From NCBI GenBank assembly GCA_028867075.1, contig JAGWGZ010000006.1:1-41314 (forward strand): DNA of 41,314 nt, given 5' to 3'. The notes beneath the pieces were generated by a model. That model was not told the DNA's origin and did not search any database. It saw only the letters and a program-made list of their open reading frames with translations. How positions within the stretch are numbered: position 1 is the first letter of the stretch; each line of letters begins with the position of its first letter. This document shows positions 1 through 9,445 of this stretch, piece after piece. Source of the stretch: Nanobdellota archaeon (GTDB taxonomy: Archaea; Nanobdellota; Nanobdellia; Pacearchaeales; GW2011-AR1). The translations under genes were made by a program, and so were the position numbers.

Positions 1-164
1 TTCACAAGTTTCTCGTCTTCAAGCAAAGGAAGTGACTTGGCAACAGCAGTCTGGGAAACATCAAGATGCTGCGCAAGGCGGCGGGCATTGAACTGTTTTC
101 CTGCATTCGCGCAGAGGAACCTTAAAATCTCCAGCTGAAGAATAGTAAACTTTAGTTTATACAT
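1..164 (-). CDS. Winged-helix transcriptional regulator (5' part; runs off the window)
   Basis: This gene is too short for a standard ORF list because it is cut by the window edge. Reading leftward from the ATG at 162-164 gives 54 codons without a stop. The product starts MYKLKFTILQLEILRFLC and continues through a helix-turn-helix (ARRLAQHLDVSQTAVAKSL) into the start of a wing (LLEDEKLV). This is the pattern of archaeal winged-helix domains, which are often fused to a nucleotidyltransferase or stand alone; the C-terminal part is outside the window, so the full architecture is unknown. Two near-palindromes cover codons 2-6 and the upstream region (146-179), suggesting autoregulation. It diverges from the secreted protein gene at 289. 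Confidence 0.75.
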   Translation of the reverse strand, partial: MYKLKFTILQLEILRFLCANAGKQFNARRLAQHLDVSQTAVAKSLPLLEDEKLV

Positions 165-179
165 ATAAACTTTAGTTTA
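146..179. promoter_or_regulatory. Two tandem palindromic operator-like sites
   Basis: The 14-mer TAAACTTTAGTTTA occurs at 146-159 and again at 166-179, exactly 20 bp apart (two helical turns). Each copy is palindromic apart from its central bases. The left copy lies inside the first codons of the winged-helix gene and the right copy just upstream of it. A further half-site AGTTTATA starts at 184. The spacing on one face of the helix fits cooperative binding of a dimeric regulator, most simply the product of the adjacent gene; that link is inferred. Confidence 0.6.
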
Positions 180-288
180 TATCAGTTTATAAAGATTTTG
201 AAATATAACTCTAATAATCCCATATTTTCATTATTATATAGTAACTACAAGTAGAATAATTTATAAATTCAAAAAAACAGAACATTGT

Positions 289-1932
289 ATGGCAAAAATG
301 TTAAGAAAAATTGCATTGACTGCAGCTTTGGTTGCAGCTCTTGGAACAGGAAAACTGATCGCACAGGAAAACCCCTCTTATCCACCTGTAAAAACAGAAC
401 AAACATTATTGATAAAAAACGAAACAGGTTCTAGAGGCATAAGTTTTATTGATTATCTATACCAATCTGACAGCTATCCTCCTTCAGTCCAGGAGATATT
501 AGGGGATTTAAAAGATAATAGCATAATGTCATACCAACAGTTGGTGGATCAAACTAAAAAAACCACTACTAACAATCAATTGATGTTTCTTTCTGCAGTA
601 TCAGATTTATTATACAAGTATAGCTATAATCCATTATCTATATCGAATCCTTCCACTTCTGATTTATTCAAAGTTCTGCAGGAGGACGTAAAAACAACTT
701 TTACTGCATCTCCTCTAGGTACATGTAGGCAGATTTCATCAGCAGTACAACAATTTGCGGAAGACCTTGGTTACAAGTCGGCAGTGGTCACTATTTTAAA
801 TGGATTAAATGGGAACCATGCGGATAATCTTATAAGTACCCCTGATGGAATTGCGATTATCAATAGTTCTCAATTGTCAATTACCAAAACAAACAATGTT
901 GAAGAAGCTATGAGAATGTATCAAAAATCGATTAATTCTGTACTCTTCCAAACATGGATGTATAGAGATAACAAGCTAGAGTCAATGCTTATTTTTCCTG
1001 AAGGTCAAGGGTTTATAGACTTCCTAGGATACGACCCTTCAATAAGGTCTCTGGAAAGAGAGCTTCTTGGAGCAGAGAGGCATCAAAGTTCAGTGAGATT
1101 AAACATTGGAACTGAAGAAAATTCAATTTCAGCAGAGAGCATCTTAGGGGTTATTAATACAAAGATTGGATTAGTCTTATTCCCATATTATAATAAACAG
1201 ATGTTCATAGTTCAGGGGGGATTAGGAAAAGATTTCCGACTCGATAGTCTCGATATATACTCTAAGATTAGTGCCTTTACAGGAGATGTCTCGGGTCAGC
1301 CGCAAGGCGGGAATGTAATCGGCTTTCAAGGAAGAGTCGGAATAAACACAAAAAATGAAGAGGGTATTAATGCAGCGCTTAGTATGGGGGGTAATGATTC
1401 GTTCATAAACAGCATATTTAATCCGCTTCCGGGAACTCCTCCCTGGTGGAGTATCTTTAATGATTTTAATATCAGCGGAGGCCTTACATATAAAATCCCA
1501 TTTATTTCTCAGAAGATATCAGGTATTATCTCACCTTATGGAATAGTGCAATATTTCTTAGCCCCAAAAGATCTTGGAACATTCAGTTATATTCCGCAGT
1601 TGGAAGAATTAAGAGGGGGTCTTAAAACCAATGCAAAAACACAGGGAGGAATAATATTTGAAGTAAATCCATTCTATTTTTGGAGAATGGACGAATATGG
1701 TGGGGGTATAAAAATAGGCTCTAATGATCAGAGATTGGATATTAAGATGGATTTAAGAGCTTCTAAATCAACGTATGAATTCAACCCGAACAAATATGGA
1801 ATGGACATCGGGGTAAGTTTCAAAACCGGAAAATGGAAAGTAGGAGTTAACGGAACAACTGAAGTAGAAGACTATAGTGGGAAATTATATCCAAAGATTT
1901 CAATAAATGCAAGCGGTTCATTAGAGTTTTAA
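289..1932 (+). CDS. Secreted protein with transglutaminase-like core and beta-rich C-terminal region
   Basis: The protein has 547 residues with an N-terminal signal peptide (about 1-25; positively charged MAKMLRKIAL, hydrophobic stretch, likely cut near AQEN). Around 140-190 it has a Cys-His-Asp pattern in the order seen in transglutaminase-like cysteine peptidases: C146 in GTCRQISSAVQQFAEDLG, H177 in GNHADN, D186 in STPDG. From about 290 on it is rich in alternating beta-strand segments with Gly/aromatic residues and ends SGSLEF, a terminal Phe reminiscent of bacterial outer-membrane barrels, although an archaeon is not expected to have that membrane. A TATA-like TTTATAAATT lies at 259-268. 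It is convergent with the propeller gene, with a 4-bp gap. The catalytic role is inferred from the triad only. Confidence 0.55.
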   Translation: MAKMLRKIALTAALVAALGTGKLIAQENPSYPPVKTEQTLLIKNETGSRGISFIDYLYQSDSYPPSVQEILGDLKDNSIMSYQQLVDQTKKTTTNNQLMFLSAVSDLLYKYSYNPLSISNPSTSDLFKVLQEDVKTTFTASPLGTCRQISSAVQQFAEDLGYKSAVVTILNGLNGNHADNLISTPDGIAIINSSQLSITKTNNVEEAMRMYQKSINSVLFQTWMYRDNKLESMLIFPEGQGFIDFLGYDPSIRSLERELLGAERHQSSVRLNIGTEENSISAESILGVINTKIGLVLFPYYNKQMFIVQGGLGKDFRLDSLDIYSKISAFTGDVSGQPQGGNVIGFQGRVGINTKNEEGINAALSMGGNDSFINSIFNPLPGTPPWWSIFNDFNISGGLTYKIPFISQKISGIISPYGIVQYFLAPKDLGTFSYIPQLEELRGGLKTNAKTQGGIIFEVNPFYFWRMDEYGGGIKIGSNDQRLDIKMDLRASKSTYEFNPNKYGMDIGVSFKTGKWKVGVNGTTEVEDYSGKLYPKISINASGSLEF

Positions 1933-1936
1933 ATCT

Positions 1937-3979
1937 TTATAATACGATAACATTCGCCTGGCTTCCAATATAGATTGTCTGATTAGCATAAAGAGATCCC
2001 AAGTCAGATGCCTGCAAGGTTGCATTTACTGTAAAATTACCTGAAATATCAGTGCTTATTTTTGTTACACCATTATCGTTTAAATGAGCAACCCATATAT
2101 TTGTTCCATTTATTGCTATACTAAAATATCTTCCTCCCCCCACATCACTATAATTTGTCATTGTTCCATCTGGAGCAACCTTAGTTATACTATTATCTCC
2201 CTTATTAACTGTCCACATGTTGGTGCCATCAAATGCAATTGCAATAGGATTTACTCCTGTTCCGGTATAGTTTGTCATTGTTCCTGAAGGAGTTATTTTT
2301 GTAACTGAGTTACTCCCATAGTTTGCGGTCCACATGTTGGTGCCATCAAATGCGATTGAATAAGGAGTATCCCCTGTTCCCGTTGCATATAATAAAATCC
2401 CTCCACTAGATGAAACCTTAGTCACACTATCACTAAGAGAATTAGTAATCCACATGTTGGTGCCATCAAATGCGATTGCAAGACCACCTAACCCTGAAGA
2501 CATAGCATAAGATGTTGATGTTCCATCTGGGGCTACTTTTACCACAGCACTTTGATGAGATACGAGAGCAGATGTCGCAATCCACATGTTGGTTCCGTCA
2601 AATGCAATTCCTCGTGGGGTGGTAGTCAGAGAAGAATAATTTGTCATAGTCCCGGTTGGAGTAATTTTCGTGACGCTATTGCTATTTGCATTTGCTGTCC
2701 ACATGTTAGTGCCGTCAAAAGCGATTGAATAAGGAGTAGCTCCCGTTCCAGAATAAGTAGTCATTGTTCCGGTTGGAGTTATTTTTGTAACTGAGTTACT
2801 GGCAAGATTAGTAACCCATATATTTGTTCCATCAGATGCAATTGCCTGCGGACTATCTCCTGTTCCAAAATAATTAGTCATGAATGGTCCTGTATATGAA
2901 AGGTTTCCTGTTCCCATATTGCAGTCTACCTTAAGGATGCAGTTTGCAGGCATAGCAACATCCCAATTTTGATTCAGTCCAGAACAAAAACAATAAGTAT
3001 ACCCATCAAATGCAATTGCCTGGGGATACCTTCCAGTCCCAGTATAATTGGTCATTGTTCCACTAGGGGCTATTTTAGTTACACTACCAGAGCTATTAAT
3101 CCCCCCATCATAATTTGCGGTCCACATGTTGGTTCCGTCAAATGCGATTGCATCAGGATAGAAACCTGTTCCGGTGTATGTTATCATTGTTCCTGCGGGG
3201 GTTATTTTTGTAACTGAGTTACCCATATAATTTGCGGTCCACATGTTGGTGCCGTCAAATGCAATTGCATAGGGTTGATTTCCTGTCCCAGTATAATTGG
3301 TCATTGTTCCTGCGGGGGTTATTTTTGTAACACTATTGCCCAATTTATTTGCAGTCCACATGTTGGTGCCGTCAAATGCAATTGCAACCGGTTGAAAACC
3401 AGTTTCTGTGTATGTTGTCATTGTCCCATCTGGAGCTATTTTTGTAACACTATTATCACCCTGATTCGCTGTCCACATGTTGGTGCCGTCAAATGCAATT
3501 GCAACAGGGGTTGCTCCTGTTCCGGTGTAATTTGTCATCACACCTCCTGAAGAAATTTTCGTGACGCTATTGCTATTTGCATTTGCTGTCCACATGTTGG
3601 TGCCGTCAAATGCAATTGCACTAGGACCTACTCCTGTTCCCGTATAAGTTGTCGTTATTCCTGCGGGGGTTATTTTTGTAACACTGTGACCAATATCATT
3701 TACAATCCACATGTTTGTTCCATCAGAAGCTATACCATAGGGAGTATTTGCTCCAGAAATGGTATAATTAGTAATTACACCTGCCGGGGTTATTTTTGAA
3801 ACGCCAGAATCTATACTATTCGCAGTCCACATATTTGCGGTTCCTGGAGCATTTCCATTTAGAGTCAAAGGTATAAGCGCTTTTGTAAACGGCAGAAAGA
3901 ATAAAAAAGACATAAATAAAATCAGCAAAAAGATTCCTGCGCCAGAATAAACCCCCTTATGTTTTCTTAAGCCGAGCAT
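1937..3979 (-). CDS. Secreted beta-propeller-like repeat protein (streptogramin-lyase-like repeats)
   Basis: The protein has 680 residues, with a membrane-inserting signal at about 14-36. The rest is about 15 repeats of roughly 39 residues with consensus AFDGTNMWTANxxxNSVTKI, then TPxGTMTNYTGTGxxPxAI. Each repeat has the four-strand look of a propeller blade, similar to Vgb/SMP-30/NHL-type repeats. Fifteen units would fit two seven-bladed propellers plus a terminal unit. One unit near residues 330-385 is divergent, longer and carries four cysteines. The catalytic residues of streptogramin lyase cannot be confirmed, so a binding or scaffold role at the surface is more likely than enzyme activity. 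The start overlaps the end of the long fibre gene by 13 bp, so the two are probably co-transcribed. Confidence 0.7.
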   Translation of the reverse strand: MLGLRKHKGVYSGAGIFLLILFMSFLFFLPFTKALIPLTLNGNAPGTANMWTANSIDSGVSKITPAGVITNYTISGANTPYGIASDGTNMWIVNDIGHSVTKITPAGITTTYTGTGVGPSAIAFDGTNMWTANANSNSVTKISSGGVMTNYTGTGATPVAIAFDGTNMWTANQGDNSVTKIAPDGTMTTYTETGFQPVAIAFDGTNMWTANKLGNSVTKITPAGTMTNYTGTGNQPYAIAFDGTNMWTANYMGNSVTKITPAGTMITYTGTGFYPDAIAFDGTNMWTANYDGGINSSGSVTKIAPSGTMTNYTGTGRYPQAIAFDGYTYCFCSGLNQNWDVAMPANCILKVDCNMGTGNLSYTGPFMTNYFGTGDSPQAIASDGTNIWVTNLASNSVTKITPTGTMTTYSGTGATPYSIAFDGTNMWTANANSNSVTKITPTGTMTNYSSLTTTPRGIAFDGTNMWIATSALVSHQSAVVKVAPDGTSTSYAMSSGLGGLAIAFDGTNMWITNSLSDSVTKVSSSGGILLYATGTGDTPYSIAFDGTNMWTANYGSNSVTKITPSGTMTNYTGTGVNPIAIAFDGTNMWTVNKGDNSITKVAPDGTMTNYSDVGGGRYFSIAINGTNIWVAHLNDNGVTKISTDISGNFTVNATLQASDLGSLYANQTIYIGSQANVIVL
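2220..3900. repeat. In-gene tandem repeat, about 117-bp period
   Basis: A nearly invariant block (for example CCACATGTTGGTGCCGTCAA on the plus strand) recurs about every 117-120 bp through the propeller gene. Most blocks are identical or differ at one or two bases, while the segments between them vary. This is coding repetition, not a CRISPR array: the period matches 39 codons and the reading frame is kept. Confidence 0.85.
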
Positions 3980-6900
3980 ATCTTTCCCCCTGAATTAAAG
4001 ATTATGCAGGTGTTTGCCGCATTTCCGACTGTAAGATTGCTTGTTATATTTGCATCCCCTATAACATTCAATTTATTCTTCGGGCTCGTTGTTCCTATTC
4101 CGACATAACCATTGGAATTTATAACCATCCTATAAGCACTATTCTTGTTATCATAAAATGCTAAATCGCCCGGAGCTCCGGAACTGCCAAGGGGCTCGGA
4201 TGAGATTGTATAATTTGTGTCTGGTGTCCCAAACTTTATTCCTGCCGCATTTGTCCCATTGGTTATTGTTGTTATGTAAGCCAAAACATTTGAGCTTCCA
4301 TTAATTTGCAGGTTATTTAATGGGTTCGTTGTTCCTATTCCTACATTGCCTGTGTTTTGTATTGCTAGAACGCCTGTTGTCGGCTGAGTTGCTCCGGTAT
4401 TAAAGATTAATGTTCCTCCACTAACATCAGAAGTAGTTTCCCACCATCTATTTCCCGTACCTGTTTGTAAATTTAAAGCGGCAGGGGTTCCAGCAGAAGT
4501 ATCGTATAATGATAAAACGGCGGATGGCGAAGATGTCCCTATTCCAATATTGCTTCCACTCTGATAAATATTAGAATTTCCAAGACCTGTTCCGGAACTC
4601 CACAGAGGAACATAGTTAGTTGTCCCGCTGCCAGTAGGAACATTTCCTCCATTCAAACTAAGGGTGTTTCCCACCTGAAGATAGCCTGTGCTAGAATAAT
4701 AAAGTCTCATTGTTCCGCCTGCATCAAGCAGCTGTATTCCTCCTCTAAAATTCCCTCCGGAGTATCCGTAAGACAACCATGTTGCGCTCGTGCTTGTTCC
4801 CATCTCAGTTCTGTAACCTCCTGCGACAGGAGTGTTTCCCCAAGATGTTGAAGGCCCGTAAGAATTTACTGTGCTGCTTGCATTAATCGTTCCTGAAACA
4901 CTTAATGTATTCGAAGGCGAGGTTGTTCCTATTCCTATTCCTGTATCTGTAACAGACATGATTGGATTTCCGAAATTTGAAAGGCTTCCCAAACCTGTTG
5001 CACTTGATTCATAGAAATTCAAAGCCCCGTTTGATGCCTGAATTAAAGATGGAGAAACAGAAGGGTGCGTGTTCACATAATCCGTCCCATTTCCTTTGGT
5101 GAACCACCCTATATAACCATAACCAGCGCTATGCCCCATGTCAAACCAAGAATTCGTATCAAGAGAAAAGTCAGGATTTTGGGGGCTTCCTGCTGCATTG
5201 CCGGCAATCTGAAGAAGTGATGATGGAGAAGTTGTTCCTATTCCGACGTTGCCTGCATTTGTTATAATCATTCTTAATGTTGAGGGAGAGCCGGTATAAA
5301 ATGTCTGGTTTCCGTTGTTTGTTATGAGATTCAGGCTTCCGTTTAGGTTATTATTTACATACAAATCGTCCGCAGTTGAGCTTCCATATCCTACATATCC
5401 CTTTCTTCCTGTTGAGTCATAGAAAGACAGATAGTTGTTTCCTGTCCCCCTTGCTCCTGCCTGCAACTTCAGGATTTCTCCTCCCGAGCCAGTGATATTT
5501 GCTGTCCCAACAACATTTAGCGTATTTTGGGGAGAGGAAGTTCCTATTCCGACGTTGCCCGCGGCAGTTATGTGCAGCCTGTCCTGCATTGACGTGTCGG
5601 AAGCCTGCCTTGTGCTGAATATCAAATCACCGCCTGTTCCGAGAGGAGATGATTGGAAGCTTGTATATTTCGCGGTTATGGAAGCGAGCATGAAAGACAA
5701 ATTTGTCCCATATCCTGCTGAAGGCGAGAAAGTGTTGAAGTCTATTTCTCCCAATGCCCCATAGCTGCTCGTGTCCCTCGTTGTTATCAGAATATCCGCT
5801 TTCTGCCCTATTGTCCTGTTAAGGTCGTTATTTCCCGAATCAATATTGACATATCCATTGGGCATTGTGTTTGCAGTGGTATAAATGCCTACACTACCAC
5901 CAGAAGAGCCGTTAATAATAAACTGTGCGGGGTAGTTTGCAGTATTCCCGGAGAATATAAAATCGTTTCCGAGAGTCCTGAATACCATGTCCCCCAAGGT
6001 TGCAGACGTGCTCCACTGATTGCTGCCCATTGCCATCCCTATTGCGCCAAGAGCAGTTGGGGTCTGGTTGTAAAAGCTTATTCCGGGCGAGATTGGTCCC
6101 GAAGTGCTTCCCTGAATTGCTATTGCTGACCCGGATTGAGATGGCTTCACCGTGAGTATTTCCTGAGGCGAAGTTGTCCCAATGCCGACACTTCCTCCTG
6201 CAGCCTGAAGAGATATATTGTAAGCGATCGCGGTGTCAGTTCTTCCTCCCTGTATCCAAGAATTGCCGGTCCCATCAACACCCGCATATAATCCATAGGC
6301 ATTGCTTGCAGCCGCTGTAACTCCAAAACCTATGCCTGCTGTGGAGCCTAAGGTCATTAAGGTCGAAGCTGCCGGTACTTGTGTTTGGAATCTCACCTGC
6401 GGGCTTGTTGTTCCTATTCCAACATAGCCTGTTCCATTTTGGAATGTTATATAATTGCTATTCCCCATATCAAAATAAATCGGTCTGTATCCAGAAGCAC
6501 TTCGGTCATATGATACAATATATGCACCTGTAGGTCCAATTGCATTAGTAGACGGATTTATTTCAAGCCCCCCTGCACCCCCATTACTAACAACAAATTT
6601 GTTTTGCGGTGTTGTTGTTCCCACACCCATATTCCCCATGACATACAGATTACTAGGAATATTTATTCCCGCTGTTGAATAGTTTTTAAGATAATCCACT
6701 GTTATGTTTGTTGCAGAGAGGACAACATTTCCGAGGTAAGATGTTCCTGTGACATTCAAATCCCCCACGACATTCAATGTATTCTTCGGGGTTACAGTGT
6801 TTATTCCCACATAATTACTAGTTCCGCTGCCGACAGTTAAGACAGCTCCGTTTGGGTAACCTCCCGAATTTGCTATATAAAACTGCCCGCCGGTTCCTGT

Positions 6901-9333
6901 TGCATTAGCCCCTATATTCCATTGCCTAACTGAAGTTGTCAAATCAGGATTAAAAGTCATAAGGGTTGACGCATTATTGTTTTGGGCTACAACAGCAAAT
7001 CGGGTGTTATTTCCTGAAGCAAATCCGCTAATCGCTCCATTTGCGGCATAAATTGTTCCGGTTATGTTTGCATCACCCACGACATTCAATGTATTCTTGG
7101 GTGAAGTTGTTCCTATTCCTACATTTCCTGAATTATCAATATAAACTTTGGATGTTCCGATTCCTGAACCGCCTGAAAAAAAGTTATATGTTCCATTTTG
7201 GACTATCAATGCGGCTGTATTAGCACTGCCGGGGGTCACCCATGCAGTACCATTATAATAGACATTGCTTCCTAGATAAACACTCGGCTTGCCACCGCTA
7301 CCAGTAGCATAAGAACCGACAAATCCGTTTGGTTTCCCTGTACCCATACTCCCGATGGCAATAACGCTTGGGTCTGCTTCTCCAAATGATGCAGCAATCC
7401 CGCCTGTTGTCCCGTTTACATCAAGGTCATAGTTCGGTGATGTTGTTCCTATTCCGACGTTGCCTGTCGAAGAGTTAATATAAAACAAACTTGTTGTGGA
7501 TTGATTATAAAACCCGAAATGGTTGTTATCAGCCTGCATTATGGAATTAAATGTAACAATATTTCCCTGCCCGGGGTTGCTTGGGGCAATAGCAATCTGA
7601 ATTCCCCCACTGTATCCTGTGATTTGAGAAGGTATAACTGAAGGGTGAGTTGCAATATAATTTGTTCCATTTGCTTTCGCAAACCAGTTTATAGAACCAT
7701 ATCCTGAGCTATGCGCAAGGGTAAACCAATCACTCGTATCCAAAGAAACAACGGGTTGGGGGGCTCCTGCCAGACCTCCAGATATTTGCAATAATGAACT
7801 CGGCGTTGATGTTCCTATTCCAACATTCCAACTAAGATTAGAGGGATAAACATAACTTCCGGACTGATTCCAAACTCCGTTGCTTGAGCCTGCCCCTAAA
7901 TTACCATAGATACTTCCAGTAACATTCAAATCTCCGACGACATTCAAGGTATTCTGTGGGGTTACAGTGTTTATTCCCACATTTCCTGACGGAAGAATTG
8001 TTAATTTTTGAGTAGTATAAAAAGAACTCCCTTGCCCGATGAAGAATTCGCTGTTTGTGCTTCCAAGCCCCATAGCCCATTGTGCACCTGTTGAATTAGC
8101 AAACACTAACTGGGAGCGGGTTGTTGAATTGGGGCTCCGAATAAATACATTTGTTGCAGCACCCGAAGAATTAATATCAAGAGTTCCGACTGGTGAAGTT
8201 GTTCCTATTCCTACATTTCCTGTTGAAGTTATCCTCATCTTTTCAGAGAATAATCCTGCATTTATGTTCTCAAATACCAAGTCTGCACTCGTCGCTCCTG
8301 CATTATGGTTCGTGTTTATTGTCCCTATTCTTCCCTCTGTCACACTTGTTCCTGCTGCATCAGTAGTTGAAAATGCCAGCATGCTTCCTGTATTATTTGT
8401 GGAATTTGAATTTTGTATCTTCAATCCTGATAATATGTTAGCCTGGGTTGTTGTTGAATCACTAAAATTAATGTGAAGAGGATTTGCAGGACTTGCTGTT
8501 CCTATCCCTACGTTTCCTGATTTAACAATTAATCCGTAAGAACCTCCGGCAATATCAATTTCATTCCCGCTATTGTTATTATAAAATATTCCTCCCCAAT
8601 AAGTCCCAGATGCCGCTTCTCCAAGAATGCCGTGCGTTGAGGTCCCCCCTATCCCAGCTATTGCTACTGAATTTTGAAATTGTGAAGCAGGGGTCGTTCC
8701 CTGAATAACTGTCAAAGCATTTTTTGGCGAACTTGTTCCTATTCCGATATATCCGCTCGTGGAATTTATGAAAAACTGCGACTCATTTCCTCCGAGTGCT
8801 CCATTGCTGTTGAATTGTATTGCTCCGTTGTTTCCCCCTGCAGTAACGCTTGAACCGGAAATCCCTGTCAGATATTGCCCATTTCCAAACAAATATGCGG
8901 CAGTGAAGTTATAAGCGCTGATATTTATGTTTCCGTTTGAAAGAACTCCCCCCGAGGGGACATGCCCTGCATAGAATGCATACGGAACCTGGGCAAGCTT
9001 TGACGTGTCAATCAAAACTCCATCCCTATAATAGCAAAGCCAGTATTGCTGGCTGTAATCGCTAAGGATTACATTGTCGAGATAGTAAGAAATGATTCCC
9101 CTTGAGTCAGTTGTCAGCGTCGTGGAATTTGAATAAACAATGTTTGAGACGTTGCAATCAGAGCTTGAAGAGATGTTAAATACAAAGGCAAACGTCCCTG
9201 TCTCAATGCTTCCGTTTGTATAAGTGACCTGAATGTTCAGGTGAAGACTGCTGTAAGCAGAGACAGCATATATGCTTCCTGATAAAGCAGCTATAAAAAA
9301 TAAAACGCTCAAAAAAAATACACCCTTTTTCAT
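3967..9333 (-). CDS. Giant secreted fibre/adhesin protein with GIGTTSP repeats
   Basis: The protein has 1788 residues. It begins with a signal peptide (about 1-24), followed by a beta domain to about residue 125 that ends AQVPYAFYAG, matching the YAF(R/Y)A motif that closes N-terminal domains of bacterial tail-fibre-like proteins. The body carries about 18 copies of the motif GNVGIGTTSPxNxLxVxG, found in phage tail-fibre and long surface-fibre proteins, often trimeric. The C-terminus NTCIIFNSGGKICSA carries two cysteines that could crosslink chains. No intramolecular chaperone (endosialidase-type) domain is visible. It is followed by the propeller gene with a 13-bp overlap. The likely role is adhesion or host/partner contact; the ligand is unknown. 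A TATA-like TTTATAAA about 70 bp upstream (near 9400) may drive it. Confidence 0.75.
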   Translation of the reverse strand: MKKGVFFLSVLFFIAALSGSIYAVSAYSSLHLNIQVTYTNGSIETGTFAFVFNISSSSDCNVSNIVYSNSTTLTTDSRGIISYYLDNVILSDYSQQYWLCYYRDGVLIDTSKLAQVPYAFYAGHVPSGGVLSNGNINISAYNFTAAYLFGNGQYLTGISGSSVTAGGNNGAIQFNSNGALGGNESQFFINSTSGYIGIGTSSPKNALTVIQGTTPASQFQNSVAIAGIGGTSTHGILGEAASGTYWGGIFYNNNSGNEIDIAGGSYGLIVKSGNVGIGTASPANPLHINFSDSTTTQANILSGLKIQNSNSTNNTGSMLAFSTTDAAGTSVTEGRIGTINTNHNAGATSADLVFENINAGLFSEKMRITSTGNVGIGTTSPVGTLDINSSGAATNVFIRSPNSTTRSQLVFANSTGAQWAMGLGSTNSEFFIGQGSSFYTTQKLTILPSGNVGINTVTPQNTLNVVGDLNVTGSIYGNLGAGSSNGVWNQSGSYVYPSNLSWNVGIGTSTPSSLLQISGGLAGAPQPVVSLDTSDWFTLAHSSGYGSINWFAKANGTNYIATHPSVIPSQITGYSGGIQIAIAPSNPGQGNIVTFNSIMQADNNHFGFYNQSTTSLFYINSSTGNVGIGTTSPNYDLDVNGTTGGIAASFGEADPSVIAIGSMGTGKPNGFVGSYATGSGGKPSVYLGSNVYYNGTAWVTPGSANTAALIVQNGTYNFFSGGSGIGTSKVYIDNSGNVGIGTTSPKNTLNVVGDANITGTIYAANGAISGFASGNNTRFAVVAQNNNASTLMTFNPDLTTSVRQWNIGANATGTGGQFYIANSGGYPNGAVLTVGSGTSNYVGINTVTPKNTLNVVGDLNVTGTSYLGNVVLSATNITVDYLKNYSTAGINIPSNLYVMGNMGVGTTTPQNKFVVSNGGAGGLEINPSTNAIGPTGAYIVSYDRSASGYRPIYFDMGNSNYITFQNGTGYVGIGTTSPQVRFQTQVPAASTLMTLGSTAGIGFGVTAAASNAYGLYAGVDGTGNSWIQGGRTDTAIAYNISLQAAGGSVGIGTTSPQEILTVKPSQSGSAIAIQGSTSGPISPGISFYNQTPTALGAIGMAMGSNQWSTSATLGDMVFRTLGNDFIFSGNTANYPAQFIINGSSGGSVGIYTTANTMPNGYVNIDSGNNDLNRTIGQKADILITTRDTSSYGALGEIDFNTFSPSAGYGTNLSFMLASITAKYTSFQSSPLGTGGDLIFSTRQASDTSMQDRLHITAAGNVGIGTSSPQNTLNVVGTANITGSGGEILKLQAGARGTGNNYLSFYDSTGRKGYVGYGSSTADDLYVNNNLNGSLNLITNNGNQTFYTGSPSTLRMIITNAGNVGIGTTSPSSLLQIAGNAAGSPQNPDFSLDTNSWFDMGHSAGYGYIGWFTKGNGTDYVNTHPSVSPSLIQASNGALNFYESSATGLGSLSNFGNPIMSVTDTGIGIGTTSPSNTLSVSGTINASSTVNSYGPSTSWGNTPVAGGYRTEMGTSTSATWLSYGYSGGNFRGGIQLLDAGGTMRLYYSSTGYLQVGNTLSLNGGNVPTGSGTTNYVPLWSSGTGLGNSNIYQSGSNIGIGTSSPSAVLSLYDTSAGTPAALNLQTGTGNRWWETTSDVSGGTLIFNTGATQPTTGVLAIQNTGNVGIGTTNPLNNLQINGSSNVLAYITTITNGTNAAGIKFGTPDTNYTISSEPLGSSGAPGDLAFYDNKNSAYRMVINSNGYVGIGTTSPKNKLNVIGDANITSNLTVGNAANTCIIFNSGGKICSA

Positions 9334-9445
9334 TTTGCTTGTTAAATGAAACCGCAGGAATTCTCCCGAGGATTTTTCATTCCTTTATCAATGGGATTAT
9401 TATTTATAAATTTTCTTAGGATAGAGGATGATAAAATTCTTGCCC

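Noticed and set aside
2084-3550. Plus-strand frames inside the propeller gene (67-91 residues)
   Set aside because: They are mirror frames of the repeated coding sequence; their Cys/His-rich look comes from the reverse complement of the repeat, and they have no start signals.
2220-3900. Regularly spaced repeats taken as a CRISPR array
   Set aside because: The period is about 117 bp, equals 39 codons, keeps the reading frame, and the spacers are coding; no cas genes are nearby.
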